Below are positions 1-13,865 of a DNA stretch of 64,000 nt, piece by piece (within the stretch, counting starts at the first letter, position 1; the number at the start of each line of letters is the position of its first letter). Both the position numbers and the translations under genes were made by a program. The notes below the pieces were generated by a model. It was not told the DNA's origin, did not search any database, and worked only from the letters and a program-made list of their open reading frames with translations. The stretch is from contig NC_052664.1 in the NCBI RefSeq assembly GCF_016802725.1, positions 15,334,405 to 15,398,404 on the forward strand, in the 5' to 3' direction. This DNA is from Solenopsis invicta (Eukaryota; Arthropoda; Insecta; Hymenoptera; Formicidae).

Positions 1-1959
1 TATCGCTGAAATTTATAGTTTAATGCAATTATATTGTTTACGTTTAATTTTTAATTACTTATTTTGAATTAAATTATATCCGATCATAAGCCATCCAACA
101 TGAAAATGCTTTAGTCTTTCTATATTATATTCAAAATATTTAATTTGGAATGTTAATATAATTTAACTCGAAAGAATTGAGTATTTTTATAATATAACTT
201 AATTTCTATTCCAATATTTAATATATCTATCAAAATGCCTAGCTACATAATTATTAATAAACATTCATATTCAAAATGTATCTTAAAGAAGTAAATTATT
301 ATATAAAATGTTTAATTTAATATTATTGTTATTGGACTATGATATAGATATTTGCATTAAATATTTGCTTTGGTTATAAATTTCATAAATTTAATATAAA
401 ACATAGCTTAGGAACGAACTCCTCTCTATAAAATTGATCTTTATGTTGGCACTATTTAGCTTTGCGTGTGACATTTCTTTTAACTTTATCTGTAGCATCA
501 GTTATTAAGTTTTTCGTATTAAATATTTTAGAACTCGAATACTTGTTATGTTCTGGGCTTAATTATTAATTAGTTTTTCTTCTTCAATCGCATATTTGTT
601 GTCCGAAAATTTGAAGAAATCAATACTTTTTATACACGGCGTTAACTGTCGCTAAAAATAGTTTTATTTACCATATTGAATAATTTCGATATTTTTCTTC
701 GAAAATGAATTAGCAGCCTTAATATTATTATTCAATATGTCTAGTCGATCATTAGAGATTTTTGTATTTTCCGTTTATTCAAAACCAGTTCAAATTTGTC
801 ACTTTTATTATATACGCATATACTTAGTGAGAAAAAAGAAAGAAAATGTTTACGTCTCGTATGATTAAGATTCCTAATTTGTCTAACACGTTATTAATAA
901 ATATAAAAGAAGACATATCGCTTGATATCGTTTTGAGATTTTGTGTCCCGAAATTAGCGCAATATAATTAATTTTACTGCATCAATGTAGCATTTTTCAC
1001 GAATGCTTCAACCATAAATAAAAAAGAGCGAGATGTAAAATAATAATTTTTCATTGAAATTCCATAACGTTTTTATTTTGATTAAAGACATTTTCATTTT
1101 GAACACTTTAAATGTCTATTTTGTAGTGTCAAGACTAATTAAAATAAATATTTTATATCTCTGAAAATATAGCAAAATGCTTATTATTCTGAAGCTATTT
1201 GTAATCCTCTCATGGTCTTAAAAAAAAAGGGAGAAAAGTATTTCAGGCACTATCGATTAAAAAAATTCAGCACTAATGGAGCGTCGTTGCACATTAACGA
1301 CCATTCGATGGGACGCGAACGTGACCCTCTGTCTCTCTCTTTTTTTTAATTTCCGATAGCTCGTTTTTCAAAATTAGTTCGGGCTGACTCGACAGCTCGC
1401 GTTTCGTGCGAAAACGCTCGACCGAAGTAACGAACTTTGGCATAATTGACGGGAAGCGCATGCGTAAAGCACGGTTTTAACCGTAAATCTTTGGATGCAC
1501 AATCGACATTGGTATTCTACCACCATCACGTATACAACTTCATCTACTAACTGGACTGTTGCTCTACTCTATATTTCTGTCTTTCTCGTGAATTAAATTC
1601 CCTCTGGTTTCAATCCCGTCTGCAGCAAGGTAACGATAAACTCGGCAGACAGTATTTTGAGTTGATAGTAATTTTTAAATGCATTAAATGTTCAGCGAGT
1701 ATACTGTGTTAGTCGGTTTGTTTCGTACGAAATCAAGTTTGAAACGTTATATTGGTTTATCTGGTTTTTAGTGAGATGCAAAAGTAAATTGATATATAAT
1801 GCAACAATTTTAATAAAATTTTCAATACTTTCAAAATAAATACTAATATAATAACAAAAATATTTATTTATATTTTTATTATTGTATTAGTTATTGTATT
1901 TTATTACATTATTATTACAGTTTATTATTAACAACAAACTAGTAAAGACTCTCGAGATT

Positions 1960-2141
1960 AAATACAATAAGAAGTAAAAAAGACTAACGCGTTTTTACTG
2001 TAATTTTTGCTGACGATGATTCCAAAAAGAGAGTCGAAACGTTCAACTAAATGATTTTTGGTTTGTAACTGACTACTCACTTTCACGCAAAAATAATCGC
2101 GCAGCACTCTCATTAGCCTTTTTTACTTCTTATTGTAGTTT
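1960..2141. mobile_element. Inverted-repeat element with internal hammerhead-like motif, copy 1
   Basis: The ends are inverted copies of one another (AATACAATAAGAAGTAAAAA at 1961-1980 against the complement of 2120-2140). Between them, 2010-2044, sits CTGACGATGATTCC-loop-GAGAGTCGAAACGTTC, which matches the CTGANGA and GAAA cores of a hammerhead ribozyme. Confidence 0.5.
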
Positions 2142-4616
2142 ATTATTATATTTTATATTTTTGTTAGTAAATTAGCAATATTGTAGACGCAAAGAAATTT
2201 ATATATATTATAACGTTGATATGTCCTTGCAGACAGCTATCAAACTCAATTTTTCCAGAAATATAGTATTCTTTTAAAAATAAAGTTGAAAGACGTACTT
2301 TGTAAATATCAAATAGGTTCCGCTTTTAATTTGTACAAAAATAGTATTATTTGTTTTATAAAATAAAGCTTAAATAAAAAAATTTTAATATAGATATATG
2401 CATTAAACATGCGCAGCGATGGAGACGCTAGGGAATACAAGTTTGACAGTTGCAAAAATATTTAGGAAATAAAAAAAAACCCGCAAATTGATTTTTCTGA
2501 CCTTTTGACCTTTTGCTCTCGAAGTTTTAAAGTTGAAGTTTAACGAAAGGTTTGGATATTTAATAATAACTGTGTGATAATCATGACGTTATGCGTCTGT
2601 TCTCTGTCAAAAATAATCCAAGTTTAAATTTACTCAAAACATATCAGATTTTTAATCGATCATCACTTCTCGGAAGATAATATTTATAACTATCGAAAGT
2701 ATCTTTACCAAGACAAACTATGGAGCATGCATGAACGCATGCATCAAAGATGCATGGAGAGGAGATCGCAATCTTCAAGATGCAAAAGAGATCATAATCT
2801 TCAGTCATAAAGGACCAACTTGAGAAAGAGAGAGAAAGAATACATGTTTTAATGAAACAATTGTTACTGGCGAAACATCGTTAATATACGTCTTAATTTT
2901 TTAAAATATATTTTTTCTTAAATATGAATGTTTTGAAACTTGGTATATAAGGGTTTTCGAGGTTAATTATGAATTGGAGTTAGATTTTGAAAATTTTTAA
3001 AATTTATAATTCGATATAGTGCACTAAAAATACAAAAAATAAACTCAGTTATTTGAAATTTGATATACAAATGTATTAGTTAATGTATAAGTATATTTTA
3101 TTGATTTTTTTTTGTATTTTTTCCTTTTTTTTATATTCTTGTGACACTGCACCCATTTGCAAGTTAATTTCTTCGTAATCAGCGACCCCAAAAACTGCCG
3201 GGAAAAAACAGAGTTTCAATATACTGTGCTTAGGGGAAACTTTTATTACAGTTTATTTTATACAGAATTAAAATTTATCGGACTCTGAGCCACGCCGTAC
3301 TAAATCACCCGTTGTGAATTTTTAAAATTTAATTTCAGATTTGGATTCAACGATTCAAAATCTTACTAGATATAAAGTTGCAAAAAAAATCAGGGAAATA
3401 ATTTTTTTTTAATTTTTGAAAGGTGTCACATACATACAGCGCTTCAAAGGGTTAAACAAGTTGATGAGAGATGTAGAATTAGACTTTCAAAAAACAATCA
3501 TCAAAAGACTATCGTGAAATTGTTTCCGAATGCAATTTTTCACGGAGTTTTCAGTGATATGTGAAACGAAGGAGTTATATCAGTACACAATAAAGTATAT
3601 TGTCAAAACAAAATATGATTCGACGGAAACAATGTAAAAGCGAGCTTTCCAGCGAAACCTTAATCTGAGGAAAAATAAGGAAGACACGTAGAATATATAA
3701 GACTTTATTATATAACGCAAATTCAGCAGAAATGTGCATGCCGTATATCGGAAAGTAGGTTACGATGAGACGTGCTTTCTTTGCTTATTTCGGTCTTGAA
3801 ACGTTAACGCGTTTTGTGATGTCACGTGCACGACTAAAATACAGAAAAGATAGAAGACAGGCTTGCCACTGTGTGCATTAAATCATTTCGTGTCATCGCA
3901 AGGAGCAGTAAACTACATCACCTTGTCTCTATCCTGTTTCTACGGTTTCGCCCATTAAAGGGTAACGGACGACACGACATGCAAGAACGATGTACAAAAA
4001 AAAATGAAGAGGAGATCGTAACTACCGCGAATTTTATCCAAGAAAATTCATGGAAAGAATCTCAAGTTATCAATAGCCTATTAATTTATTATTCTGGTAT
4101 GCGCTAAGTACTGAATTGCATAATGAGCCTGCGGAAATCACAATGCAGCGGAACAAGAATTTTACGATTGGTGTCACGGACCGTACTCGCGTCGGAAGTA
4201 AAAATGGAAATAACTGAGAAAACTGCGACGTCGCGTAAAAATCTGGAGAATGAATCGTAAAAGAGCGCGTGCGAGGGCAAAAATATGGAAACACCTGAAA
4301 AAGACGGAAGGGCAAAGGTCGACTATATAGATGCATTAAATAAAGTAGTGAGGGTAAAGCAATAAATAACGAAGAGAAAGAAATGAAAATTGTTAAAAAT
4401 GAAATAAGAAAGGAAGAAGGAAAAAATCTACGGTGAAATCGTTAGGTGAAAGACAAGGGAAAGGAAATGCAGATAAAATACGAAATAGAATAATAATTGC
4501 GCTATTAATACATTAATGTATGAAATTATTTTTCGAAATCTTCAACACGGAATACTTTTATGATAGAAGAGAATGGACAATCGTGAGATAGATGTGAGAT
4601 AAATACTATGATATCG

Positions 4617-4670
4617 CGTATTGTTTGCGTTGAATTCTAGGGGCGTATTGTTTGCGTTGAATTCTAGGGG
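4617..4670. repeat. Perfect 27-bp tandem duplication
   Basis: Two identical back-to-back 27-bp units (CGTATTGTTTGCGTTGAATT followed by CTAGGGG). Confidence 0.9.
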
Positions 4671-6540
4671 CAATTATAAAATTATTTCGTTACAGTCTAT
4701 TTAGACATTATAAAATGGTTACTGGTCATTAGTGTTCATTTTCATAAAAACCGAATTTTAGTAATTTTAGTTTTACAGGTAGCAAAGATTTTTACATGTT
4801 TATACTCTTTACGTAATTTTGAGAAGTATGTTAGATATTAACGTTTTAATTTTAATCGAGCTTGAGCTCTTGAATGTGGCTTTCACATAATATAATTGAA
4901 TTTAATATGTAACGTATAATGTGTATAAATACGACATTTAAGATTATATTATATGGTAAAGGGCCACACTTGCATTATGAGCTTTCATAATTTTAATTAC
5001 TGTACATCAATTGCGTACAATCTTACATTTATTGCCTGGAACTAATTATTAAAATCTATTTTTTTTTATTTTATTTTTTAAAGAAAGCAAAGAGCAAACT
5101 TATAGAAACATATGCACGATAGTCGGATCTAGCACGGCTATTTTCAACGCAGAAGAATAAAAATCGACTTGCAAGGAATACGAACAGAACAAGCTAACGG
5201 CAATATTGTAGAAAGATGCAAAACTTTGATGAGTATTTACTAACATACTGAGAAATTATTTCATTTATTTCAAATTGATAAATAACACGTTGCACATACC
5301 ATTCACGATCGAGGGACCAATAAAGCGCCGGTACATTAGAGATCTGAGCGCAAAGAAAATATAGATAACTATGGTAGAGCGAGAGTGTACGAGGGAGAGC
5401 AAGGTAAAGTATGTCCATAAATACGGCAGAAGTCGGAACATGGAGCTGTATGAGCTATAAAGAGGAAGCGAGACAATAAGTGGAGAGAGCAACGGAGGAA
5501 TCGGGCAGGCGAAATAAGGTGAAAAGGAAAAATCGCCGGCAAGGAAAATATACTCGAGAGAAAACTCGGCGACCAGAGAAAGGAAAGCACGAAGAGTGTT
5601 ATTAATGTTAGCCCTCAGACGGCGAGACCAAATCTGACTGCTTTGTAGTCAAAGAAAACTCATTTCGTCTACGAATTTTTAAAATAATATACCTTAAGTT
5701 AATTCATAACAATCTCATGCGCTCTCCATCCCATTAAACAGTGGTTGATAGAATCACGGTCACCCGGTAAGAGATGTACGATTAACTAATTTATATCAGC
5801 GTCAATTGAAATATTATTTAAAGGAAAAAGTATACTGTCCGAAAAGTTCAAAATAATTTATAACAATGTGACTATCGAGCAAATTATTTCAAGCACATTT
5901 CATTTCTCAAGATTTCTCGTAATTTTACATATCAGTTTATTTTTGGATGCATCTGTATCGGCGATTTCAAAAATCCACACTGAGAGAGAAGTCTTAAAGA
6001 ACCGCATTATATTTTAAAACTGAACTTATATCGCTTTCAAAGTAAAACGTTTTATTGCACCCAATAACAGTTATCGTCGTACCATCGCGTGAGGCACAGA
6101 AATCGAATTCGTGCGACACATGGCTGTTAGTAGTGCTAAATTATCTTTCGCATACGGTGTAAAAAAACTTACTGGCACTCATCTGGCCCGGCGATGGAGA
6201 ACGGGGGCGAAGATAATTATAAAATAAATCTCCAGAGGGAAAGCGGAATGAAGTGTGTTAATAAATTGGGTGGAAGCTGGTAGATGGTAGTAGCAAAACC
6301 ATAAAGATGAAGCGGAGAAAAGCTATGAGGCGAGACGGTGGATGGAGGGAGGACTCGACGAAGGCGGAAGAGATGACGGAGAAGAGAAGAAGCAAAAGAA
6401 GAGAATGGAAAAGCAAGAGAGTAAGAGAGGGCGCACCGAAGAAACTTCGAAGACGAGCCATTGTTTCTCCATGCCAGACCTGTTTCGAGACTAATGAATT
6501 GCATTATAGGAAATCCGGAATATAAATTAGATTCTGCCAT

Positions 6541-6562
6541 TATATATATATATATATATATA
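6541..6562. repeat. Short (TA)n run
   Basis: Eleven TA units. Confidence 0.9.
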
Positions 6563-9142
6563 CGTTGTCCAATAGGTAATTGCCGGCTTTATACGCCACC
6601 CTTCCCACTCGATTTCTGCATCGATACTGAAAATATATTATAAACACGGCAATCAAACGTTTTATACTACTGACTTTACGACATATGATATATTTTCATT
6701 ATTACCGAGCAGATTTTACCGTTAATATTAATAAAGAAATATCCGACTGTGACACAAGCATAGGCGCATCGATACTTGCTGTCCGTATTTGCACGAGATT
6801 ACATACGTTTAAATCTTTATAACTATATTGCAATAATTACATTAAATCGTAATAAATCGAAACGTTACGGAGATTAAATTCATTTTTTATTTATTTCCTA
6901 CGATTAATTCTTTATATCGGATCAATTAAAGCGCATTTGAAAGATTTAAAAAAGATATTGATTTTTTTATGTCTTTTTAACTGTGACTTTTTTTATTAAT
7001 AATAATAGATTGATAATAAAAAATGTATGCGATTGTTAAATTCACAAATTAAATAATGTTCTGCATGAATTTATTGAAAACGTATTAACAAATATTTGTA
7101 TTAAAAAATTATGAAATATTTAAATAACAATAAGCAGTAACTTTAATTGCATTTCTAATGAATTTTTTTTTTAATTTTATTAGAATTTGACTGATATATA
7201 GATCAGTTCTAATAAAGTACGAAAATGTTAATATTTATTTATATATTTATATGTTTATGATCAATATTTAAAAATGCAACTTGGATTTTCTCTAAGAAAA
7301 AGTCAACTTTACGCAGATTAGACGAAAGAATCTAAGGAGAGAAGTGCAGCGAAAAGTGATGGAGGATTAATTCGACTACGTGTTTCTTATAACAGTTTCG
7401 ACATTTTACGGGAACCAAACTTTCCCTTTAGAAAGCTATTTTTTTAGATTCTCGTGCACATAACGAACGGCAGGATGACGATGTGAACGTGAGTTTGCAA
7501 CCGCGCGTTGATCGCGCTACTGGCAAACGTTTATTTAGCGATCATTCGGGCACGGCTCGTTGAAAAACCATTTATATCATATGTTCTCACGTCGACTTAA
7601 GATTCGCCGATTGTACTCTTCCGCGACACGATTTTTGCAAGACTATCGCATCGTATGGTCGTTAGCGTCCAACGGATTGTATCGAAGGCTCCGAAATGCG
7701 TTAGCCGTGCAAAGTATGATTTATAGGAAAAATCCGATTAGCTTTACTCTCGGCTCCGGTACATATCTTCTCACCATGGCTATCTCCTCCTTTCATCATC
7801 CCTCCGCCACTCACCTTTATTTCTCGCTCGCCCTTCTCGCCTGGAAAAAGAATTACACAGTTCATCTCTGATGATCCTAGATGAATGATTTGATCCGGTC
7901 TCAATGAAAGTTTCATTAGATATCATGCTTGTCATTTATCAATTTCCGATACACATGTAATTCCTTTATGAATAATCTTTGCAAGGGACCAAGCGACACC
8001 TTAGGATCAGAAATATACGAGGGCACTCATAAAAGTAGCATTCTAGCACAATATATACGGTCGAATCAATTGATCCGTACCGAGAAGATGTCGAGTGTAT
8101 TAATTTCACTCGCTTCCGCGGCTTCATCGGGAATGAAACCTCGCTGATCCTCGCTCTTTTCCTCGTTCGCCTTTCCCTCCTTCCAGCATCTCGTTCTGGG
8201 ATTGTCGTGCCGCTTAATTAGAGTTTGCGAGATGAGACTTTTTTCCCGTGTTTCAATAGCTATTCCATTCGACGATTCGATGGCAATTAATCTCGAACGT
8301 TGTCGAGGACGGACGCGCAGGTAAATAGTGGAGAACCCTTTATTCGGGGGGAAAAACCGATAAAAAGTTCGCAGCGTTATTCTGGATTCTTGCCGGCACC
8401 TCCCCCGTACTCTCGCGCTCCTTCACCCAGCATCTCTTCGCGCCGAAAAACGACAGATTCGAATAATGAAAAATTGTTGGCCGACTATCGCGCGTAACAC
8501 CGCGGCGTACAATCGCATTATGTCACTCCCGGTTGTTTTATACCGGAATGGATGGGGCGAACGGGACGGCAAAGGGGTGCGGGGGAACACGAGGGTGAAA
8601 CACATTATGCGCGCGCTTTTACCGACGTCGGCGACCTGGTTATTACATACTGTGAGTTCATTTATCAAATCGTGGGATAGCGAGTTCTTGCGCTTCCATC
8701 ATGGGGGCCGACTAAAAACGCGATTCGTCGGCTATAAATGCGTACTGTCGGCCGTCGCTTCTTATCGACGACGATTATCGCCGAGAAACGATGATTCGCG
8801 CGTGCGGCATTTTAATGACACCTACGGATGAATCTCCGGTGCTTGTTAATTTCAATTTAATGGATTTCTCGCGATTATTTTTCATCGCGTCGTTATCGGG
8901 ATATATAATTTAGTGTACTTTCAAAACCCATCATCATTAGCACTTTTGGCTACGTATTACTGTACTATGTTGAACATTAGGAATGATAATGAACAGAGTT
9001 GTGTGAACACACGGATTTGTAATCAATACATCATTGCTAAACGCTTAAACATCTTGTAAGCATGGAGGAAAAATTAAAGTTGTCTCAACAGAATAATAAT
9101 GTTAATTTTGCCTACACATGTGAAAAATTATGGGAACCATTG

Positions 9143-9305
9143 TACAGGGAGGTTTAAATAAGTTCCTCTTTCAGTTTAGAAACTCCAGCAATTTAACCAA
9201 TCATGTGTCATCATCGGCTTAGTGACTTCGTTTGATTGGCTCAGATTGCTGTAACTTTTGCACTAGTTACACTGAAAAAGGAACTCATTTATGCGCCTCA
9301 CTGTA
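9143..9305. mobile_element. MITE flanked by TA
   Basis: About 160 bp with imperfect terminal inverted repeats of roughly 38 bp (CAGGGAGG ... and CAGTGAGG ..., both followed by AGTTCCTCTTTCAGT-like sequence) and TA on each side. TA plus CAG ends fit a Tc1/mariner-derived non-autonomous element. No coding capacity. Confidence 0.65.
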
Positions 9306-12300
9306 CTTGGAAAGTGACCTATATGGTCACCCCAACCTTAGTAAGTATAGCTACTACGTGGATGTTACAATCGTAATTTAATTGTAATAACCGTATTATC
9401 AGATGATGACGATAGCATGCTATCAGAAATATAATAGAATCTGTTCACTTGCAGCACTTAACAGCAAATTGGTGGCAGAAACAGAGCAGTGTTACACGCA
9501 ATTTAATAGTTAGATGCAATCTTTATGTAGAAATTGAACATTAGGAAATTGTTAAATATTTGCTAATTGAGACAGTGTTCTCTGCTATCGAACTTTGCGT
9601 CTTACTAACTGTACTATTCTCTATAGATCTTCCAGAGATACGACGCTAATTTGTCGATGCTAGAAGTAACACGGTGAAAGATCCTCAATTTCATCTGTTT
9701 CCGTCACTATTTCAGGCTGACGTGTCGCAAGCATCGAGCTGTAACTCGACGTACGGATAATGCAGCCTCCACTGCATTGTGTCTGCGCGCATTAGAATCT
9801 CATCCTATAAATGCGATGACAATCTGCGAAGTACGGATTTCTCAAACCAGCGGTTTGCTTTCACCGAAGCCAGATTAGCAATTCATTGCCCCTTTTTTAT
9901 TCTAAACCGCTATGATTAGATTTGCGTAATGCAGCTGATAGAGACTTGTTTCACGAGAATAAATAAATAGTCTTATAATTATGATAATCTGCGTTGACGA
10001 GTTTGAAACCGCGTTAGTTCAACTTTCGTTACTTGAAAAGTAACGATATATAAAATTATGGAGACAAAGTACCAACGAGAGAAGTGAAAATGGATTGTAT
10101 TTTTTTCTCAACAGTTTTTAAAATATCTGTATTGTCAAACAAAATTGATTTTGTCGTATTGAAAATGTACAATAAATGCATAATAGAAGCATAGAAAATG
10201 TGTTAACACGATTTTGAAAAGGTAAAAATGATGCGTTGCGTCAGAAGGGAGATTCCATTTGCTTCAAGTTGGGATAAAAAAATTATTATATTTTACGTTA
10301 AATATTTCTATTATACTGTCAAACTAGGGCAAGCTAGTTTGCTATTGGTGCCAAATGGAAAGTAGCAACTTCTCCCATTAATATTAGATTAGAGTTACAT
10401 GAGAGGGGAGAGTCATAAATGATGAATGACGAATGGATTTGATCATACGAAAGTTTGCGAGATAGATCCATTATCATAGGGCACATTACATTCCATATTT
10501 CTCGTCCGGGGTTAATAAGAGTTAATTCTAATCGATTTCGCTGCACTCAGACCCCTCTGTATGAATGCGCATTCGATTCGCTAGATAAAATCGATGGATA
10601 AGGTTCATGAAATAGGATTCTCTAGGAATCTCTCAGCGGCGGATTACATTTGTGGCGCAGTCGAATGCCTCTCGGAGACATTGTCCTCCCGCCGCTCCCT
10701 TCGCCCCCGTCGCTGAGTGGCGGCGGGGAAATCCCTCTTCTTTTCTTTCTTCTCACCGTCGCATCCGCGAGAAGAAATCCGATGGTGCGGCGAACCGCGT
10801 CGAAGAATGCATTTAAAAATTCCGGAGAGACGCCGTTCGAGGGGTGAAAAGGGGAAGGAGGGAAGATGGGGAGGGATGCATACGTAACTCGACGTATAAT
10901 CACCGCGTCGAAATGCATCGCGACGGCGGGAGTACCTCCGGATTTAATCGCATCGCACCCCACTTCGGTCCTGTTGCTATTCCCTGTCGCTGTTCCTTGA
11001 GACATTCTGACAGGATGCAAGAACGTGCCTCGAGTCGAGTCCTTGTTGTGATCATCGCTCTTAAACCCCTTTCACATCGTCGCCTCTAACGCTTCTACGG
11101 AACAGGAATTTTCTATCGGACTTCGATCGCTCGCTGCAGTTCTTTGAAGTGAAGCTTCGGTTTCTATACAACATATAGAACTCGAGCCTACTTTTGCAGC
11201 TATTAATTGTATCTTTCTGTGTGTGTTTAATGCTTTTAACTTATTTTAAATATAAAACGTTTTAAATTCTTCAAAAATTTTATTCTACGACTTGTCACAA
11301 ATATAAATGATCTATTTTTAATGTTCAATTCTTCTTAATGAAGCTTAAAAAAAAAGCTATCACACCGCGCTCGTGCAGATAACAACTGTTCACGCTCGCA
11401 TTAATTACATAAGAAACTATTCATTAAGCTTTCCAATAAACATAGTTCGTTATTCATGAAGCTCACGATATATCTGTAACACATTATCAGTAATTAACGA
11501 TTGATTATACCGATCGACTGACAATCCGTCGCTTCCTGCATGCGCCAATGGAGACAAAGATACATCTCGTTAATCACGCTCGGTCACCGGCTCCTGCATG
11601 CAATGAATTTAAGGCGTGGATTTTATCGTGGCATTAATGCGCGAGCACCTTACGTGGGACGCGCGAACACGCTCAGCTCGAAATCGATTCAGGAATGTCG
11701 ACGTTCGATTCGCTTTTTATCGGTCGGCACCCGATGCCACCGATCGGCAGCATTGCCCACGCAATACAAACGCAAGGATAGATGCAATCGCGCGTGCCAG
11801 AAAAAGCGGGAACGCAACCAGCTCGTTAATTAAGACGTCCGCCTACTTCTCGGTAGCGTCGCAATTATTATTTTCCTCGCGTTTAAACATCATCGATAGA
11901 ATGTCGAAACGCAAAAGACAACGGTATCTTATCCTCCGTCTTGCACTTAATCCCCTTCTTGTCCTTTCGTCCTTTATTTTTCTCTTGTGCACGCCATTTT
12001 TCTTTTACATCTCTGCACCTGCGCTTGCCTTTAAAAAATTTCCCTAGTTTTGCTTTTATGTATCACATGAAATAGTTAAGGGACAACGATAACAATTTTG
12101 ATAAAAAAAGTTTTAACAGTTATTATTTTGACGTGAAGTATAACTCTAATTGCGTAACACTTTAACAATGTAATATCTCTTTATTATTTCCTATTAATAT
12201 TTTGGTTTTGTATAGAGAAATAAAAAAATTTGATTCTTGTTTTTTTTTCGATTAATAGCATATTTCTAAAATTAAATTGGAATAATTATTAAATACTCGC

Positions 12301-13839
12301 GCGTCTCTCTCTCCTCCTCTCTTACTCGTAACTTAAATTATACAATCTCTAAGAAAATGTTAATTTTGAATTCCGCGTACGTTGTTTACGACACTTGAAA
12401 ATTGACGCATTATATCCTTATAAAATTTCTTTACATTTATCCAGCTAATAATTTCTGGATCTTTCATCCGCCTATCTCCAAAAGTTTATTGGACTTTTAT
12501 TTTATCGGCGTTATTCTCTTTTGCATTTATCTATTGTGCTTGCGCTCGTCTGCACGCAACTTTCTTGCAAGCCTTTTGCCTGTGCCTTGTCTCCTTCTTC
12601 TTCATCATTACCAGGTACCCCCTTTGCGTTTGCGTCTGCCTCACGATGCTTCTTCCATTAAGAAATAATTTCTATCTACTCCCCCGTCTCCTCCCTTCAC
12701 TCTTAACCCTCCTACCGGCTCATCCTCGACCTCACCGACCTTGCCTTTATCCCCGCGCGTTTATTAAAGCCTCTTTGTGCGTCGACGTTGGCTGAGGATT
12801 TGCCGAGGCCGAATGACGCGCGAACATCGCACTCGCGTTACCGTATACCGACGCAAACGAAATCACGCTAAAAAGACTAGCCGCGGATACCGCGAGCGAA
12901 CCTTAGAATTAACAACCACCACTAACACTCGGTAGCCTCATAATTATTGTTATTATTTCTATCCCGCCCGTCTCCAGCTCGCCTAGACGCAAAGATTGTA
13001 ACATAGTTACCACGCCGTGATTGCCTGTCTTAAGTAACGACTCATTACTCGGCCAGAGGTCGAATGTTGATCGGTACATAGTGGACAGCCCCTTAGCTCT
13101 TGCTTAGGACTCCATTCTTCCGGACTCTATCATCCTATGATCCTTCTCAACATCTCGCAAGGTTGAATCAGCTTAACAGTGCGACTTTCAGTTTTCTTCT
13201 GGAAAACGCGATGATTACTCGACATCAAGTCGAATTTCAATTAAACGATTAGACCACCAAAGAAATGACAAAAACTTTTGAACAATGTTACGGACTGTAG
13301 GAAATACTTTTCATAAATTGCTTTATGTTACAATACGAACTTGAACAAACTTCTCAACTTGTTCATTTAGCCTCTAATTCCTGCATTTGTATTCGCGACT
13401 ATGGGAAATTGTCAATGATGTAAGTAATAATCCATTCTTCTCTCTACCTTTATTAGAAGGTATTAATTATTGTTTTAATGAGCATTGTAGAATAGGCAAA
13501 CAGATGTTTACCAAATTGCGGTAAATTGCCTGTTGGCTCGATTCGCGCCGTGCGACGCGACTTAATTAATATTTGTTAATTAAATCGGAATAGTGACTGC
13601 GCACCGTGCGTTTACCGCGAACTTCGCTCTCAATTCAATTTATTGTAAATTACACGCAAATGCTTAACTATTCCATTTCTGCTCCGGCAGAATAGTTTGT
13701 TTCCAGTAATGTGTACATCTTTTTCCATATTATATTATATGAACGAGTTACGAATCTTAAATTGGGCTAATATCAGTGCAATCTGATGTCGAAAAGTTTA
13801 GTATTTCGGGAAATATTTCCTAGAGTGGAAGGACCAGTG

Positions 13840-13865
13840 TTTTTTTTTTTTTTTTTTTTTTTTTT
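13840..13865. repeat. Poly(T) run
   Basis: 26 consecutive T. Confidence 0.95.

Noticed and set aside
7560..8831. Open frames 7560-7871 and 8466-8831
   Set aside because: Composition-driven frames in a GC-richer block, overlapping frames on both strands, no domain.
10622..12047. Open frames of 97-143 codons
   Set aside because: Overlap one another in several frames, Arg/Ser/Pro-rich, no family resemblance.
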